Source: Christensenellaceae bacterium Phil1 (GTDB taxonomy: Bacteria > Bacillota > Clostridia > Christensenellales > CAG-138). Taken from it: 62,631 nucleotides of DNA. Positions 1 to 7,545 of this stretch are shown here, one piece after another. The stretch covers positions 1 through 62,631 of the forward strand of contig MSGS01000074.1 of assembly GCA_001940855.1 (NCBI GenBank), read 5' to 3'. The position numbers and the translations under genes are program-made. Numbering within the stretch: position 1 is the stretch's first letter; every line of letters starts with the position of its first letter. The notes beneath the pieces were generated by a model that was not told the DNA's origin, searched no databases, and worked only from the letters and a program-made list of their open reading frames with translations.

Positions 1-428
1 ACGAACGAATGTGAGTAAGGCGACCTTGTTCCAACCTGGGCTCAATTTAGGCGGATTGTCTGAGGGGGAACAGTAAAACAGCTTGTAGCGACTTCTTGCC
101 ATTCCCCTTTCGGCCACTCACTCCATTCGTGTCCACTTTCCCCGTAAACGGGGACAGCTTTTGGTTAGCGGTAGCACGTAAGTGCGCTTAGTGGCGCAGA
201 ATTTTATCGCCACCCCATCGCCGCTCCCTTGCGCCACCCGAAAAATCCAGTCGTTTAGGGCTTTTTCGGCATTGGGTGGCGCAGGTGGCGCAAAAACGTG
301 TATAGAAGTTGAGACAATTTAACTGCGCTGTATAAAAAGGCTCCCCTTTACGGGGAGCTGGCGAACGAAGTGAGGCTGAGTGGTTGTGAACGGCATAAGC
401 GCAATTTCACCGCATGCGCAGGCATGCT
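1..428. other. Gene-free left edge with repeat debris
   Basis: I see no credible gene here. The stretch holds inverted repeats. One pairs TGCGCCACCC (230-239) with GGGTGGCGCA (274-283), with inner GAAAAA/TTTTTC pairing. Another copy of the window's dispersed repeat lies at about 340-395 (GGCTCCCC TTTA CGGGGAGC followed by GAAGTGAGGCTGAG). A partial copy is at about 120-166. The text at 15-40 (GCGACC..TTCCAACC) resembles 5605-5630. Confidence 0.6.
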
Positions 429-1442
429 TTATCCTATATACTCCTCAATAAGCTTCAGCGTGCCTATAACGCCGTTCATGTGCGTGCGCTCGTAGCCATG
501 GGAGGCATAAACGCCGCTGCCTATAACGCAATGCGCGGCATCTATGCCGCTGCGAAGCGCAACGTCCATGTCCGAGCCGTAGGAGGGATAGATATCCACG
601 GCGTAGTCCACGCCCGCGGCCTTTGCGGCGTTTATAAGGCGGGTGGTCAGCGCATAGTCGCTGGGGCCGGAGGAATCCTTGGCGCAGATGCTCACCTGCG
701 TCTCCTTGCATTCAAGCCCGTTGCCTACGCAGCCCATGTCCACGGCTATTATTTCGTTCAGGCCCTCAGGCATGCCGCTTGCGCCGCCGTGGCCCACCTC
801 TTCATATACGGTGAAGTAAAGATATACCCTGCGCGCAGGGGCCTTGTTTGCGTCCTTCAGGCGCTTTGCATAGCCAAGCAGTATGGCCGCCGAAAGCTTA
901 TCGTCAAGGAAGCGGCTCTTTATGAAGCCGGATTCGGTAATGGTCGTGCGCGGGTCAAAGCATACATAGTCCCCAACGCTTATGCCAAGCTTCTTAACAT
1001 CGTCCTTGCTTTCAACTATTTCGTCAATAAGCACTTCAACCGTGTTGAAGGTGCGCTTTGTGTCGCTGTATTCCTTGTTTACGTGAATGCTTGCGTCAAT
1101 AAGCTGGCAAACGCCGGTGTAGCTCCTGCCGTCGCGGGTGAAAATGGTGCAGTTCTCCGCCTCCACATTGTTTGCGTTAAGGCCGCCTATGTTGGTTATC
1201 CTCAGCGCGCCGCTGCCCTTTATTTCCGCAACCATGCCGCCCAGCGTATCCACATGCGCGCCAAGCAGAATGGGGTTCCCTTCGCCGCCCAGGCATACGC
1301 CCACGCAGCCCTTTGTGGTCATATAAGGCTCGTAGCCCAGCGTTTTAAGTTCATCCATTATGTAATCCGCAGCCTTGCGCGTGAAGCCCGAGGGGCTGGG
1401 GATGGAGAGCAGATTTTTAAGCTGCTGCTTGATATATTCCAT
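429..1442 (-). CDS. M42 family metallopeptidase
   Basis: This is a 337-residue M42 aminopeptidase/glucanase-type enzyme: a cytosolic, probably multimeric metallo-aminopeptidase trimming short peptides. Family motifs are visible: GAHVDTLGG near the N-terminus (metal-ligand His and Asp), YEEVGHGG (catalytic Glu region), a DMG motif (metal Asp), and a C-terminal SYGSDMD / GVYASHGYERTH segment with the last metal His. I start at the ATG of MEYIKQQ (1442), because GGAGG lies 11 bases upstream. An upstream in-frame start would give an unconserved extension. The gene has its own promoter overlapping the 3' end of the CDF gene. Function is assigned by family; substrate is unknown. Confidence 0.9.
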   Translation of the reverse strand: MEYIKQQLKNLLSIPSPSGFTRKAADYIMDELKTLGYEPYMTTKGCVGVCLGGEGNPILLGAHVDTLGGMVAEIKGSGALRITNIGGLNANNVEAENCTIFTRDGRSYTGVCQLIDASIHVNKEYSDTKRTFNTVEVLIDEIVESKDDVKKLGISVGDYVCFDPRTTITESGFIKSRFLDDKLSAAILLGYAKRLKDANKAPARRVYLYFTVYEEVGHGGASGMPEGLNEIIAVDMGCVGNGLECKETQVSICAKDSSGPSDYALTTRLINAAKAAGVDYAVDIYPSYGSDMDVALRSGIDAAHCVIGSGVYASHGYERTHMNGVIGTLKLIEEYIG

Positions 1443-1475
1443 TGCAAACAATACCTCCGTATGTACTTTTGCTTG

Positions 1476-1504
1476 ATTATACAATAGTTTTTTACATATT
1501 TCAA
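1476..1504 (-). promoter_or_regulatory. Sigma-A promoter of the M42 peptidase gene
   Basis: On the minus strand: -35 TTGAAA (1499-1504), 17-base spacer, -10 TATAAT (1476-1481). The -35 overlaps the last codons of the CDF gene. Confidence 0.75.
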
Positions 1505-2685
1505 CCGCCCATGCAGCCGGTATAGTCGCGGTCTATTGTTATTACGCAGCGGAAGGTGGGGTCTATATCGTGCGCGGCCTTGGCAATGCGCAGCTTTATG
1601 CCCTCCGCGTCCGCCTCGTCCATGCCGGACGGCACAACTATATCGAATATAAGATTGGTGTTTTTCTCCCCGCTGACCATGCGGAAATCGTGAAAATGCA
1701 CCGCGCTGTCTATGCCCTCTATTGCCTTGGCAATCCGTTCCCGCGTGGCGGTAAGCTTTGTGTTGTCCGTTTCTATTGGGTCCATGTGCAGCGTAAGCAG
1801 CATGCCCAGCTTTTCGCCCACCTCCCGCTCCGCGCGGTCTATCATCTCGTGCGTATGAAGCAGGTCGCAGTCCGCCCTAACCTCCGCGTGCGCGCTTGCT
1901 ATTGTCTTGCCCGGGCCGTAGGAATGGATAAGTATATCGTGCAGGCCGATTATGCCGTCGTAGCTCAAAAGGAGCGTGCTCAGCTCATCCACCGTTTCCT
2001 TGTTCGGCGCTTCACCGAGCAATGGGCCCATAACGTCCCGTATTATGCCTATGCCGGAGTACAGCACGAATAAGGCCGCCGCAAGGGATATGTAGCCATC
2101 TATGTTTATATCAAAGAAATATCCCAGTACGCTGGATATGAATATCGCCCCCGTGGCAGCCACGTCGCTTATGCTGTCCGCCGCGGCAGCGCTCATCGTG
2201 GAGGAGCCTATGCGCTTGCCTACGTCCGCCGTGAAGAAGCCCATCCACAGCTTGACCAGCATGGATATTATAAGCACAATCAGCATGGCAATGCTGTAAT
2301 CCACGCTTTCCGGTGAAATTATCTTATCTATCGCCTCCCGCGCAAGCGTTACGCCAACCATAAGTATTATGAACGCTATCGCAAGGGACACTATGTATTC
2401 AAGCCGCGCATGGCCGTAGGGATGCTCCCTGTCGGCAGGCTTTGCCGCGGCCTTCGCGCCGAATATCATGCCCGCGGAGGAGCCAACGTCGCTCAAATTG
2501 TTCACCGCGTCCGCCTGAATGGCTATGGAGCGGCTGATAACGCCTATTACGAACTTTGCCGCGCAAAGCAGCACATTGCACGCTATGCATACCCAGCCCG
2601 CCGCAACGGCGCATTTTGAGCGCACGGCGGGGTTATCCGTCTGCTTATAATCCTTTACGAACAGCTTCAGTATACCTTCGCTCAT
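1501..2685 (-). CDS. Cation diffusion facilitator (CDF) transporter
   Basis: A 394-residue CDF-family metal/proton antiporter, which exports divalent cations (Zn, Mn, Fe or Co) across the membrane. The N-terminal half has about six membrane segments. The metal-site signature is DAVNNLSD in helix 2, followed by the conserved loop HPYGHARLEY and a later DSISD in helix 5. The cytoplasmic C-terminal dimerisation domain follows at about residues 215-300. A further ~80 residues look like a second, diverged copy of that domain. It overlaps the Sir2 gene by 4 bases (ATGA), so the two are co-transcribed from the promoter ahead of the Sir2 gene. The metal cannot be told from sequence. Confidence 0.92.
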   Translation of the reverse strand: MSEGILKLFVKDYKQTDNPAVRSKCAVAAGWVCIACNVLLCAAKFVIGVISRSIAIQADAVNNLSDVGSSAGMIFGAKAAAKPADREHPYGHARLEYIVSLAIAFIILMVGVTLAREAIDKIISPESVDYSIAMLIVLIISMLVKLWMGFFTADVGKRIGSSTMSAAAADSISDVAATGAIFISSVLGYFFDINIDGYISLAAALFVLYSGIGIIRDVMGPLLGEAPNKETVDELSTLLLSYDGIIGLHDILIHSYGPGKTIASAHAEVRADCDLLHTHEMIDRAEREVGEKLGMLLTLHMDPIETDNTKLTATRERIAKAIEGIDSAVHFHDFRMVSGEKNTNLIFDIVVPSGMDEADAEGIKLRIAKAAHDIDPTFRCVITIDRDYTGCMGG

Positions 2686-3425
2686 TCAAGTCCCTCCGTC
2701 GCTTTATCAAGCGCCATACCTATCGAATCGTTTATAATAAGGTCCGCGCGGTAGTCATAGGGCGTTTCGCTCTTGTTTATAAGCGCAAGCTTATTGCCCT
2801 TGTAGTAATCTATAAGCCCGCTTGCGGGGTATACGTTAAGGCTTGTGCCGCCCACTATAAGCATATCCGCGCGGGTAATATGCGTTATGGCGGCGCGCAG
2901 CGTGTCCGCGTCCAGCCCTTCTTCATACAGCACCACGTCCGGCTTTATTACCCCGCCGCAGCTGCATATGGGCACGTTGGGCATATCCTTCAGCTGCTCC
3001 ACGGTGTAGCTTTTGCCGCATTCCATGCAGTGGTTACGGTATATGCTGCCGTGCAGCTCATATACGTTCCTGCTGCCAGCAAGCTGATGCAGCCCATCTA
3101 TATTCTGCGTAACAACGGCGGTCAGCCTGAGCGCGCGTTCCAGCTTCGCAAGCGCGTAATGCGCACGGTTGGGCTTTATGCCCGTAACCATGAGCGCGCT
3201 CCTGTAATACTTATAGAATACGTCCGTATGGCGCATAAAGAACGTGTGGCTCAGCAATTCCTCCGGCGGATAGCCGAAGCGGCGTATGGCTTCGAAATAG
3301 CCGTTCTCGCTGCGGAAATCCGGTATTCCGCTTTCGGTGGATACGCCCGCCCCGCCAAGGAAGGCTATTCTTTTGCTGCTCATAATCATATCTTTAAGCG
3401 TTTCTATCTTCGCTGTAATGTCCAT
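2682..3425 (-). CDS. Sir2-family NAD-dependent protein deacylase
   Basis: A 247-residue sirtuin that removes acyl groups from lysines using NAD. The diagnostic motifs are present in order: GAGVSTESGIPDFRS (NAD site), TQNIDGLH (catalytic region), HGS with the catalytic His, a four-Cys zinc ribbon (CMEC then CSC), and VGGTSLNVYPAS near the end. Length and motif spacing match short bacterial CobB/SrtN enzymes. It is the first gene of a two-gene unit with the CDF transporter, with an AGGAGG-type site just before the ATG. Acyl preference is unknown. Confidence 0.93.
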   Translation of the reverse strand: MDITAKIETLKDMIMSSKRIAFLGGAGVSTESGIPDFRSENGYFEAIRRFGYPPEELLSHTFFMRHTDVFYKYYRSALMVTGIKPNRAHYALAKLERALRLTAVVTQNIDGLHQLAGSRNVYELHGSIYRNHCMECGKSYTVEQLKDMPNVPICSCGGVIKPDVVLYEEGLDADTLRAAITHITRADMLIVGGTSLNVYPASGLIDYYKGNKLALINKSETPYDYRADLIINDSIGMALDKATEGLE

Positions 3426-3459
3426 CGTTCCGCCTCCTGTGCGCTGAATGAGTTAAATC

Positions 3460-3488
3460 ATTATACCAGATTAGTCTCAATATAACAA
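3460..3488 (-). promoter_or_regulatory. Promoter of the Sir2-CDF unit
   Basis: Minus strand: -35 TTGTTA (3483-3488), 17-base spacer, -10 TATAAT (3460-3465), the latter preceded by TGG (extended -10). Confidence 0.7.
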
Positions 3489-3514
3489 ACCATGCAGGAA
3501 ATCCTTCATAACTC

Positions 3515-3543
3515 TTTACTTAATATGGGTTTAGGAGTACAAT
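3515..3543 (+). promoter_or_regulatory. Promoter of the aminotransferase gene
   Basis: Plus strand: -35 TTTACT (3515-3520), 17-base spacer, -10 TACAAT (3538-3543), 45 bases ahead of the start codon and divergent from the Sir2 promoter. Confidence 0.6.
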
Positions 3544-3587
3544 AGGGCTATCAAACGCATAAATTCATTCATTGTGGAGGTATTTGC

Positions 3588-4856
3588 ATGAAGCGTGTTT
3601 GTGAAATGAATCAAAGCGAGCTGAACGAATTCTACGCCGCGGCAAAGAAAGAGTACGAGGCCTGCAAGGCCAAGGGTCTTTCGCTCAACATGGCGCGCGG
3701 CAAGCCCAGCGCGGCGCAGCTGGAGCTGTCCAATGAGCTTTTGACCATATTGAAGGGCGATAACTGCATCGTTGACGGCATAGACGCCCGCAATTACGGC
3801 ACGCTTGAGGGTCTGCCCAGCTGCCGCAGGATGTTTGCGGATATACTGGGCGTTGATATGGAGGAGGTTTTCGCTGCGGGCAGCGCCAGCCTTACCCTGA
3901 TGTATGACACAATTGCAAAGGCGGTCACCCACGGCCTGCTGCACAGCGAAAAGCCCTGGGCCAAACTTGATAAGGTAAAGTTCCTTTGCCCCGTGCCGGG
4001 TTACGACAGGCATTTTACAATATGCGAAAGCTTCGGCATAGAGATGATAAACGTTCCCATGACCGCCGAAGGCCCCGATATGGATATGGTGGAGGAGCTT
4101 ATAAAGGATAAGGACGTAAAGGGCATGTGGTGCGTGCCCAAGTATTCAAACCCCGAGGGCATAATTTACAGCGAAGCCACCATCCGCCGCATAGCCGCCA
4201 TGAAGCCCGCTGCAAGCGACTTTGTGCTTATGTGGGACAATGCATACTGCGTGCATGAGTTCGACGGCGAATACGTCCCCTTCCCCAATATTTTGGAATA
4301 CTGCCGCGAGGCGGGCAATCCGGACATGGTGTTCGAGTTCGCCTCAACCTCCAAGATAACCTTCCCCGGCGCGGGCGTAGCCTGCTTCGCCACCAGCCGC
4401 GACAACATGGCGTATATGAAAAAGCTGCTCAATGCGCAGGTGATAAGCTTTGACAAAATGAACCAGCTTCGCCATGTGCTGTTCCTCAAGGACAAGGCGG
4501 GCGTGCTTGCGCACATGAAGAAGCATGCCGCAATAATGAAGCCCAAGTTCGATGCCGTGATAGCCGCGCTCGATACCCTTGCGCCCTACGGCATAGCCAG
4601 CTACAACCGCCCCAAGGGAGGCTATTTCGTAAGCCTTAACGTGATGAACGGCTGCGCAAAGCGCGTGCATCAGCTTATGAAGGAAGCGGGCGTTGTTATG
4701 ACCGGCCCCGGTGCAACCTTCCCCTACGGCAAGGATCCGGAAGACAAGAACCTTCGTATCGCCCCCAGCCTGCCCCCCGTGGAGGACGTTAAGCAGGCCA
4801 TGGAGGTGCTGTGCGCCTGCATAAAGCTCGCCGCAGCGGAGAAGATGGCAAAGTAA
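3588..4856 (+). CDS. Aspartate aminotransferase, subgroup Ic-like
   Basis: A 422-residue fold-type I PLP aminotransferase of the divergent aspartate-aminotransferase group (the Asp_aminotransf / alanine-glyoxylate-like Pfam family). It most likely interconverts aspartate and oxaloacetate with 2-oxoglutarate/glutamate. Visible marks are the family-specific N-terminal NMARGKPSAAQLELS, PGYDRHF for substrate binding, PKYSNPEG and WDNAY for the cofactor pocket, and STSKITFPGAG holding the PLP lysine. The C-terminal small domain ends with LRIAPSLPP, containing the substrate-carboxylate arginine. It is a single gene with its own promoter and terminator; GGAGG sits before the ATG. Substrate is inferred from family only. 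Confidence 0.88.
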   Translation: MKRVCEMNQSELNEFYAAAKKEYEACKAKGLSLNMARGKPSAAQLELSNELLTILKGDNCIVDGIDARNYGTLEGLPSCRRMFADILGVDMEEVFAAGSASLTLMYDTIAKAVTHGLLHSEKPWAKLDKVKFLCPVPGYDRHFTICESFGIEMINVPMTAEGPDMDMVEELIKDKDVKGMWCVPKYSNPEGIIYSEATIRRIAAMKPAASDFVLMWDNAYCVHEFDGEYVPFPNILEYCREAGNPDMVFEFASTSKITFPGAGVACFATSRDNMAYMKKLLNAQVISFDKMNQLRHVLFLKDKAGVLAHMKKHAAIMKPKFDAVIAALDTLAPYGIASYNRPKGGYFVSLNVMNGCAKRVHQLMKEAGVVMTGPGATFPYGKDPEDKNLRIAPSLPPVEDVKQAMEVLCACIKLAAAEKMAK

Positions 4857-4879
4857 ACAGCAAAAGCTTATAAGAATAT

Positions 4880-4910
4880 GGGGACGGCAAACCGTCCCCT
4901 GTTTTGTTTT
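4880..4910 (+). terminator. Terminator of the aminotransferase gene
   Basis: Perfect 8-bp stem GGGGACGG / CCGTCCCC with a 4-base loop, followed by a T-rich tail. Confidence 0.85.
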
Positions 4911-5029
4911 ATCAAGAGTATATAGAAAACGTTGTAGGGGCGGCTATCGGCCGCCCGTATTCTTTTATACACAAACACGGCGGGCGACCAGTGACCGCCC
5001 CTACAGGATGGGTTAAGTCGCTCTAATGG

Positions 5030-5153
5030 CCCTGCACACTATCGTCACTTGCGTCACTATCGTCGAAACAGGCTAAATGTCTGGCTTTTTTGCTCCGACG
5101 CAGCTTCGACGATGAAATTCTGCGTCGAAGAATGAGGGTTGCGCAAGCAGTGT
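5030..5153 (+). repeat. Left arm of ~120-bp inverted repeat
   Basis: Begins CCTGCACACTATCGTCACTT and runs through GCTCCGACGCAGCTTCGACG to TGCGCAAGCAGTG. It is nearly identical to the reverse complement of 5753-5872, with a few mismatches and one indel. Confidence 0.85.
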
Positions 5154-5199
5154 AATTGCGCTTAGGCGTTGTAGGGGCCGTCATTGGCGGCCCGCCCGT

Positions 5200-5745
5200 G
5201 GCTTCGCTTTTTATCTCAACCCCTCAGTCAAACCTTCGGTTCGACAGCTCCCCGTAAAGGGGCGCCTTTATGCCGCAGGCATCACATGAGGGCTGAAAGG
5301 TCGAATCATCTGTTACAGCTCTGCTGTCTTATGTACAGTAGTGACTAAAGATTAACAAAGAGAGGTATATAGAAGTAGTATATAGCGAAGGCGGTAGCTT
5401 TCACCTGAGCGTGGTGACACGCCTTTTTACTCCCTCAGTCTCGCCTACGGCTCGACAGCTCCCTCGACAGGGAGCCTTTTGGTGCGCTTTAGAAGCTTAC
5501 ATATTAAGCCTGCCCTGAAAGGGGATTCGAGCCGAGCGCGCCCAGTGGGCGATGCAGCGAGGGGAGAATCGGGCGGAATAGGGAGTATTGCAAGCGGCAG
5601 CGTAGCAAGACGACCATATTCCAACCAGCGTTGTGGGTTTCGCGTAGCGAAAGCCGGAGGGGTTGCAGCGAGGCTGCTGTTGTTTACGTCAACCCCTCAG
5701 TCGGCTACGCCGACAGCTTCCCGTAAAGGGGAGCCTTATGAAGAA
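5200..5745. repeat. Three copies of a dispersed CTCAGTC..GGGGAGCC repeat
   Basis: Copies at about 5220-5270, 5431-5482 and 5695-5737 share CCTCAGTC, a short variable hairpin, CGACAGCT, then an inverted pair such as CCCCGTAAAGGGG ending GAGCCTT. A reverse-orientation copy occurs near 340-395. Confidence 0.65.
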
Positions 5746-5752
5746 CGGATTT

Positions 5753-5872
5753 CACTGCTTGCGCAAGCCCCGTGCTTCGACGCAGAAATTCATCGTCGAA
5801 GCTGCGTCGGAGCAAAAAGTCAGACATTTAGCCTGTTTCGACGATAGTGACGCAAGTGACGATAGTGTGCAG
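5753..5872 (-). repeat. Right arm of ~120-bp inverted repeat
   Basis: Reverse-complement partner of 5030-5153, ending CGATAGTGTGCAGG only 18 bases beyond the aroQ stop codon. Confidence 0.85.
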
Positions 5873-5889
5873 GGGGGAGGGTGGCGCAG

Positions 5890-6318
5890 TTACTTCGCCC
5901 CTGCCAGCCTCTCTATCGCCATTTTATATCCTTCAAAGCCGTAGCCCGCATATGTGGCAATGCAGGCTATTCCGGCATAGGAAACATGGCGGAAGGCCTC
6001 GCGGCTGTTTACGTCGGATATGTGTACCTCCACCGCGGGGAGGTTCACGGCCTTCAGTGCATCGAGTATGGCAACGCTTGTGTGCGTGTAGGCGGCGGGG
6101 TTTATAACTATTCCGTCCGCCGTGCCGTAGGCGGATTGAATCTTGTCCACTATCGCGCCCTCGTGATTGGACTGAAAAACCTCGGCCTCTATGCCCGTTT
6201 GGCGGCATACGCCCTGTATGTATTCAACTAAGTCGGCGTATGTCCTTTTGCCGTAAATTTCCGGCTCCCTCAGCCCAAGCATGTTAAGATTGGGCCCGTT
6301 TATTATAAGCAGCTTCAT
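5890..6318 (-). CDS. aroQ: Type II 3-dehydroquinate dehydratase
   Basis: A 142-residue dodecameric-type dehydroquinase that converts 3-dehydroquinate to 3-dehydroshikimate, step 3 of the shikimate pathway. Family motifs are clear: NGPNLNMLGLREPEIYG at the N-terminus (with the catalytic Tyr loop), SNHEG, NPAAYTHTS, and VEVHISDVNSREAFRH carrying the catalytic His. Length is normal for AroQ. It is the last gene of the aro operon; its ATG overlaps the stop of the aroE/aroK fusion by 4 bases. No T-tailed hairpin was seen directly after it. The flanking inverted repeat arm begins 18 bases downstream. Confidence 0.95.
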   Translation of the reverse strand: MKLLIINGPNLNMLGLREPEIYGKRTYADLVEYIQGVCRQTGIEAEVFQSNHEGAIVDKIQSAYGTADGIVINPAAYTHTSVAILDALKAVNLPAVEVHISDVNSREAFRHVSYAGIACIATYAGYGFEGYKMAIERLAGAK

Positions 6319-7535
6319 TTCAGCGCCTCCATAATGCTTTCCACGGTGCTTTCAACAGAACCGTTGTTGTCTGTAATAATGTCGCAAAAACGCTCGTACA
6401 GCGGCTTTCTTGCGGCGTAGAGCGCATGCATGTCGCTCCTTTGGGATATTGGCCGCCCGTCTGTGGGCAGCGCGTCTATGCTGCGCGTGAGCCATATTAT
6501 AATGCCGTTCTGGTGCAGCAGGGGATAGTTTTCCTGCCGCGTAACGCAGCCGCCGCCGGTGGAGATTATAAGCCCGCTCTGCCTGCCGAGCTTTGAAAGG
6601 GCCTCGGTTTCGCTTCTGCGGAACGCATCCTCCCCATGCAGGGCGAATATTTGGGGTATGCTCATGCCCGCCTGAGCCTCTGTCGCTTCGTCGCTGTCGC
6701 GCACGGCGCGGTTAAGCCTTTTGCCAAGCGCCGCGGCTATTGTGCTCTTGCCGCAGCCCGGCATGCCTATAAGCACAATGTTTTGCATATTCAGGCTTAA
6801 TTCGCGCTCTATTTCGTCCGTGCGGCTGTCGGGTATTGAGGTGCCAGTGAAAAGCTCCGCCGCGCGCTTTGCCTGCGCAACAAGCATGTTAAGCCCGCCC
6901 ATGCAGGGTATGCCAAGCTCCTCCGCCTGCATCAAAAGCGCCGTGCGGTGCGGGTTGTATACTATGTCCAGCACACCCTTGCAGCCCTTGAAAACGCTCA
7001 GGTCAACGGGGCTTACGCCTGTGTTCGGATACATGCCCACGGGCGTTGTGTTTACAATTATCTCCGCGTCCGCATGCTTTTGTATGTTTTCGTAGTTGTC
7101 CTGCCCGCTTCGGGATATTACCGCAACGCTTTTTGCGTTAAGTTCACCCAGCACGGCGCATATCGTGGCCGATGCTCCGCCGCTGCCCAGCACTATCGCC
7201 TTTTTGCCCGCAATGTCAACGCCGCTCTTTTTTACCATGCTCATGAAGCCGTATGCATCCGTATTGTCGCCGTAAAGGCTGCCGTCGCGCTTCCGTATGA
7301 CTGCGTTCACGCTGCCTATCCTTTCCGCAATGAGCGAAAGCGCGGCGCAATAGGGTATTACCGCCTTTTTATAGGGAATGGTAACGTTTATTGCGTCAAA
7401 AGAGCCGCCCTTCATGAACGCGTCAAGCTCCGCCCTTGGGCATTCGATAAGCTCGTAGCTGTATCCGCCAAGGCGTTCGTGTATGGCCTTTGAATAGCTG
7501 TGGCCCAGCTTTTCGCCCAGCAATCCGCACCGCAT
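6315..7535 (-). CDS. aroE/aroK: Shikimate dehydrogenase - shikimate kinase fusion
   Basis: One 406-residue protein carries two consecutive pathway enzymes. Residues 1-~248 are shikimate dehydrogenase (dehydroshikimate to shikimate, NADPH): GEKLGHSYSKAIHE, NVTIPYKK with the catalytic Lys, GDNTDAYGF, the Rossmann GSGGAS, and VNTTPVGMYP. Residues ~250-406 are shikimate kinase: Walker A GMPGCGKST (257-264), a DSDE metal/shikimate region, STGGGC (326-330), and a LID region with R351/R361. The start at MRCGLL (7535) follows AGGTGA and lies 10 bases after pheA; a longer in-frame extension would run into pheA. Both halves look intact, so substrate hand-over is plausible but unproven. Confidence 0.95.
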   Translation of the reverse strand: MRCGLLGEKLGHSYSKAIHERLGGYSYELIECPRAELDAFMKGGSFDAINVTIPYKKAVIPYCAALSLIAERIGSVNAVIRKRDGSLYGDNTDAYGFMSMVKKSGVDIAGKKAIVLGSGGASATICAVLGELNAKSVAVISRSGQDNYENIQKHADAEIIVNTTPVGMYPNTGVSPVDLSVFKGCKGVLDIVYNPHRTALLMQAEELGIPCMGGLNMLVAQAKRAAELFTGTSIPDSRTDEIERELSLNMQNIVLIGMPGCGKSTIAAALGKRLNRAVRDSDEATEAQAGMSIPQIFALHGEDAFRRSETEALSKLGRQSGLIISTGGGCVTRQENYPLLHQNGIIIWLTRSIDALPTDGRPISQRSDMHALYAARKPLYERFCDIITDNNGSVESTVESIMEALK

Positions 7536-7545
7536 AGGCTTCACC

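Larger units (their letters stand above)
4857..5889. other. Repeat-rich kilobase without genes
   Basis: No reading frame here looks like a gene. The region contains GTAGGGGCGG..CCGCCC hairpin repeats at 4934-4960, 4979-5008 (inverted) and about 5170-5200. Three copies of a CCTCAGTC..CGACAGCT..GGGGAGCC repeat lie at about 5220, 5431 and 5695. A long inverted repeat spans most of it. It may be a decayed or non-autonomous mobile element. Confidence 0.7.

Noticed and set aside
5479..6107. Several open frames in the repeat region before aroQ
   Set aside because: They run through repeat arms and into aroQ antisense, with no ribosome sites or protein-like pattern.
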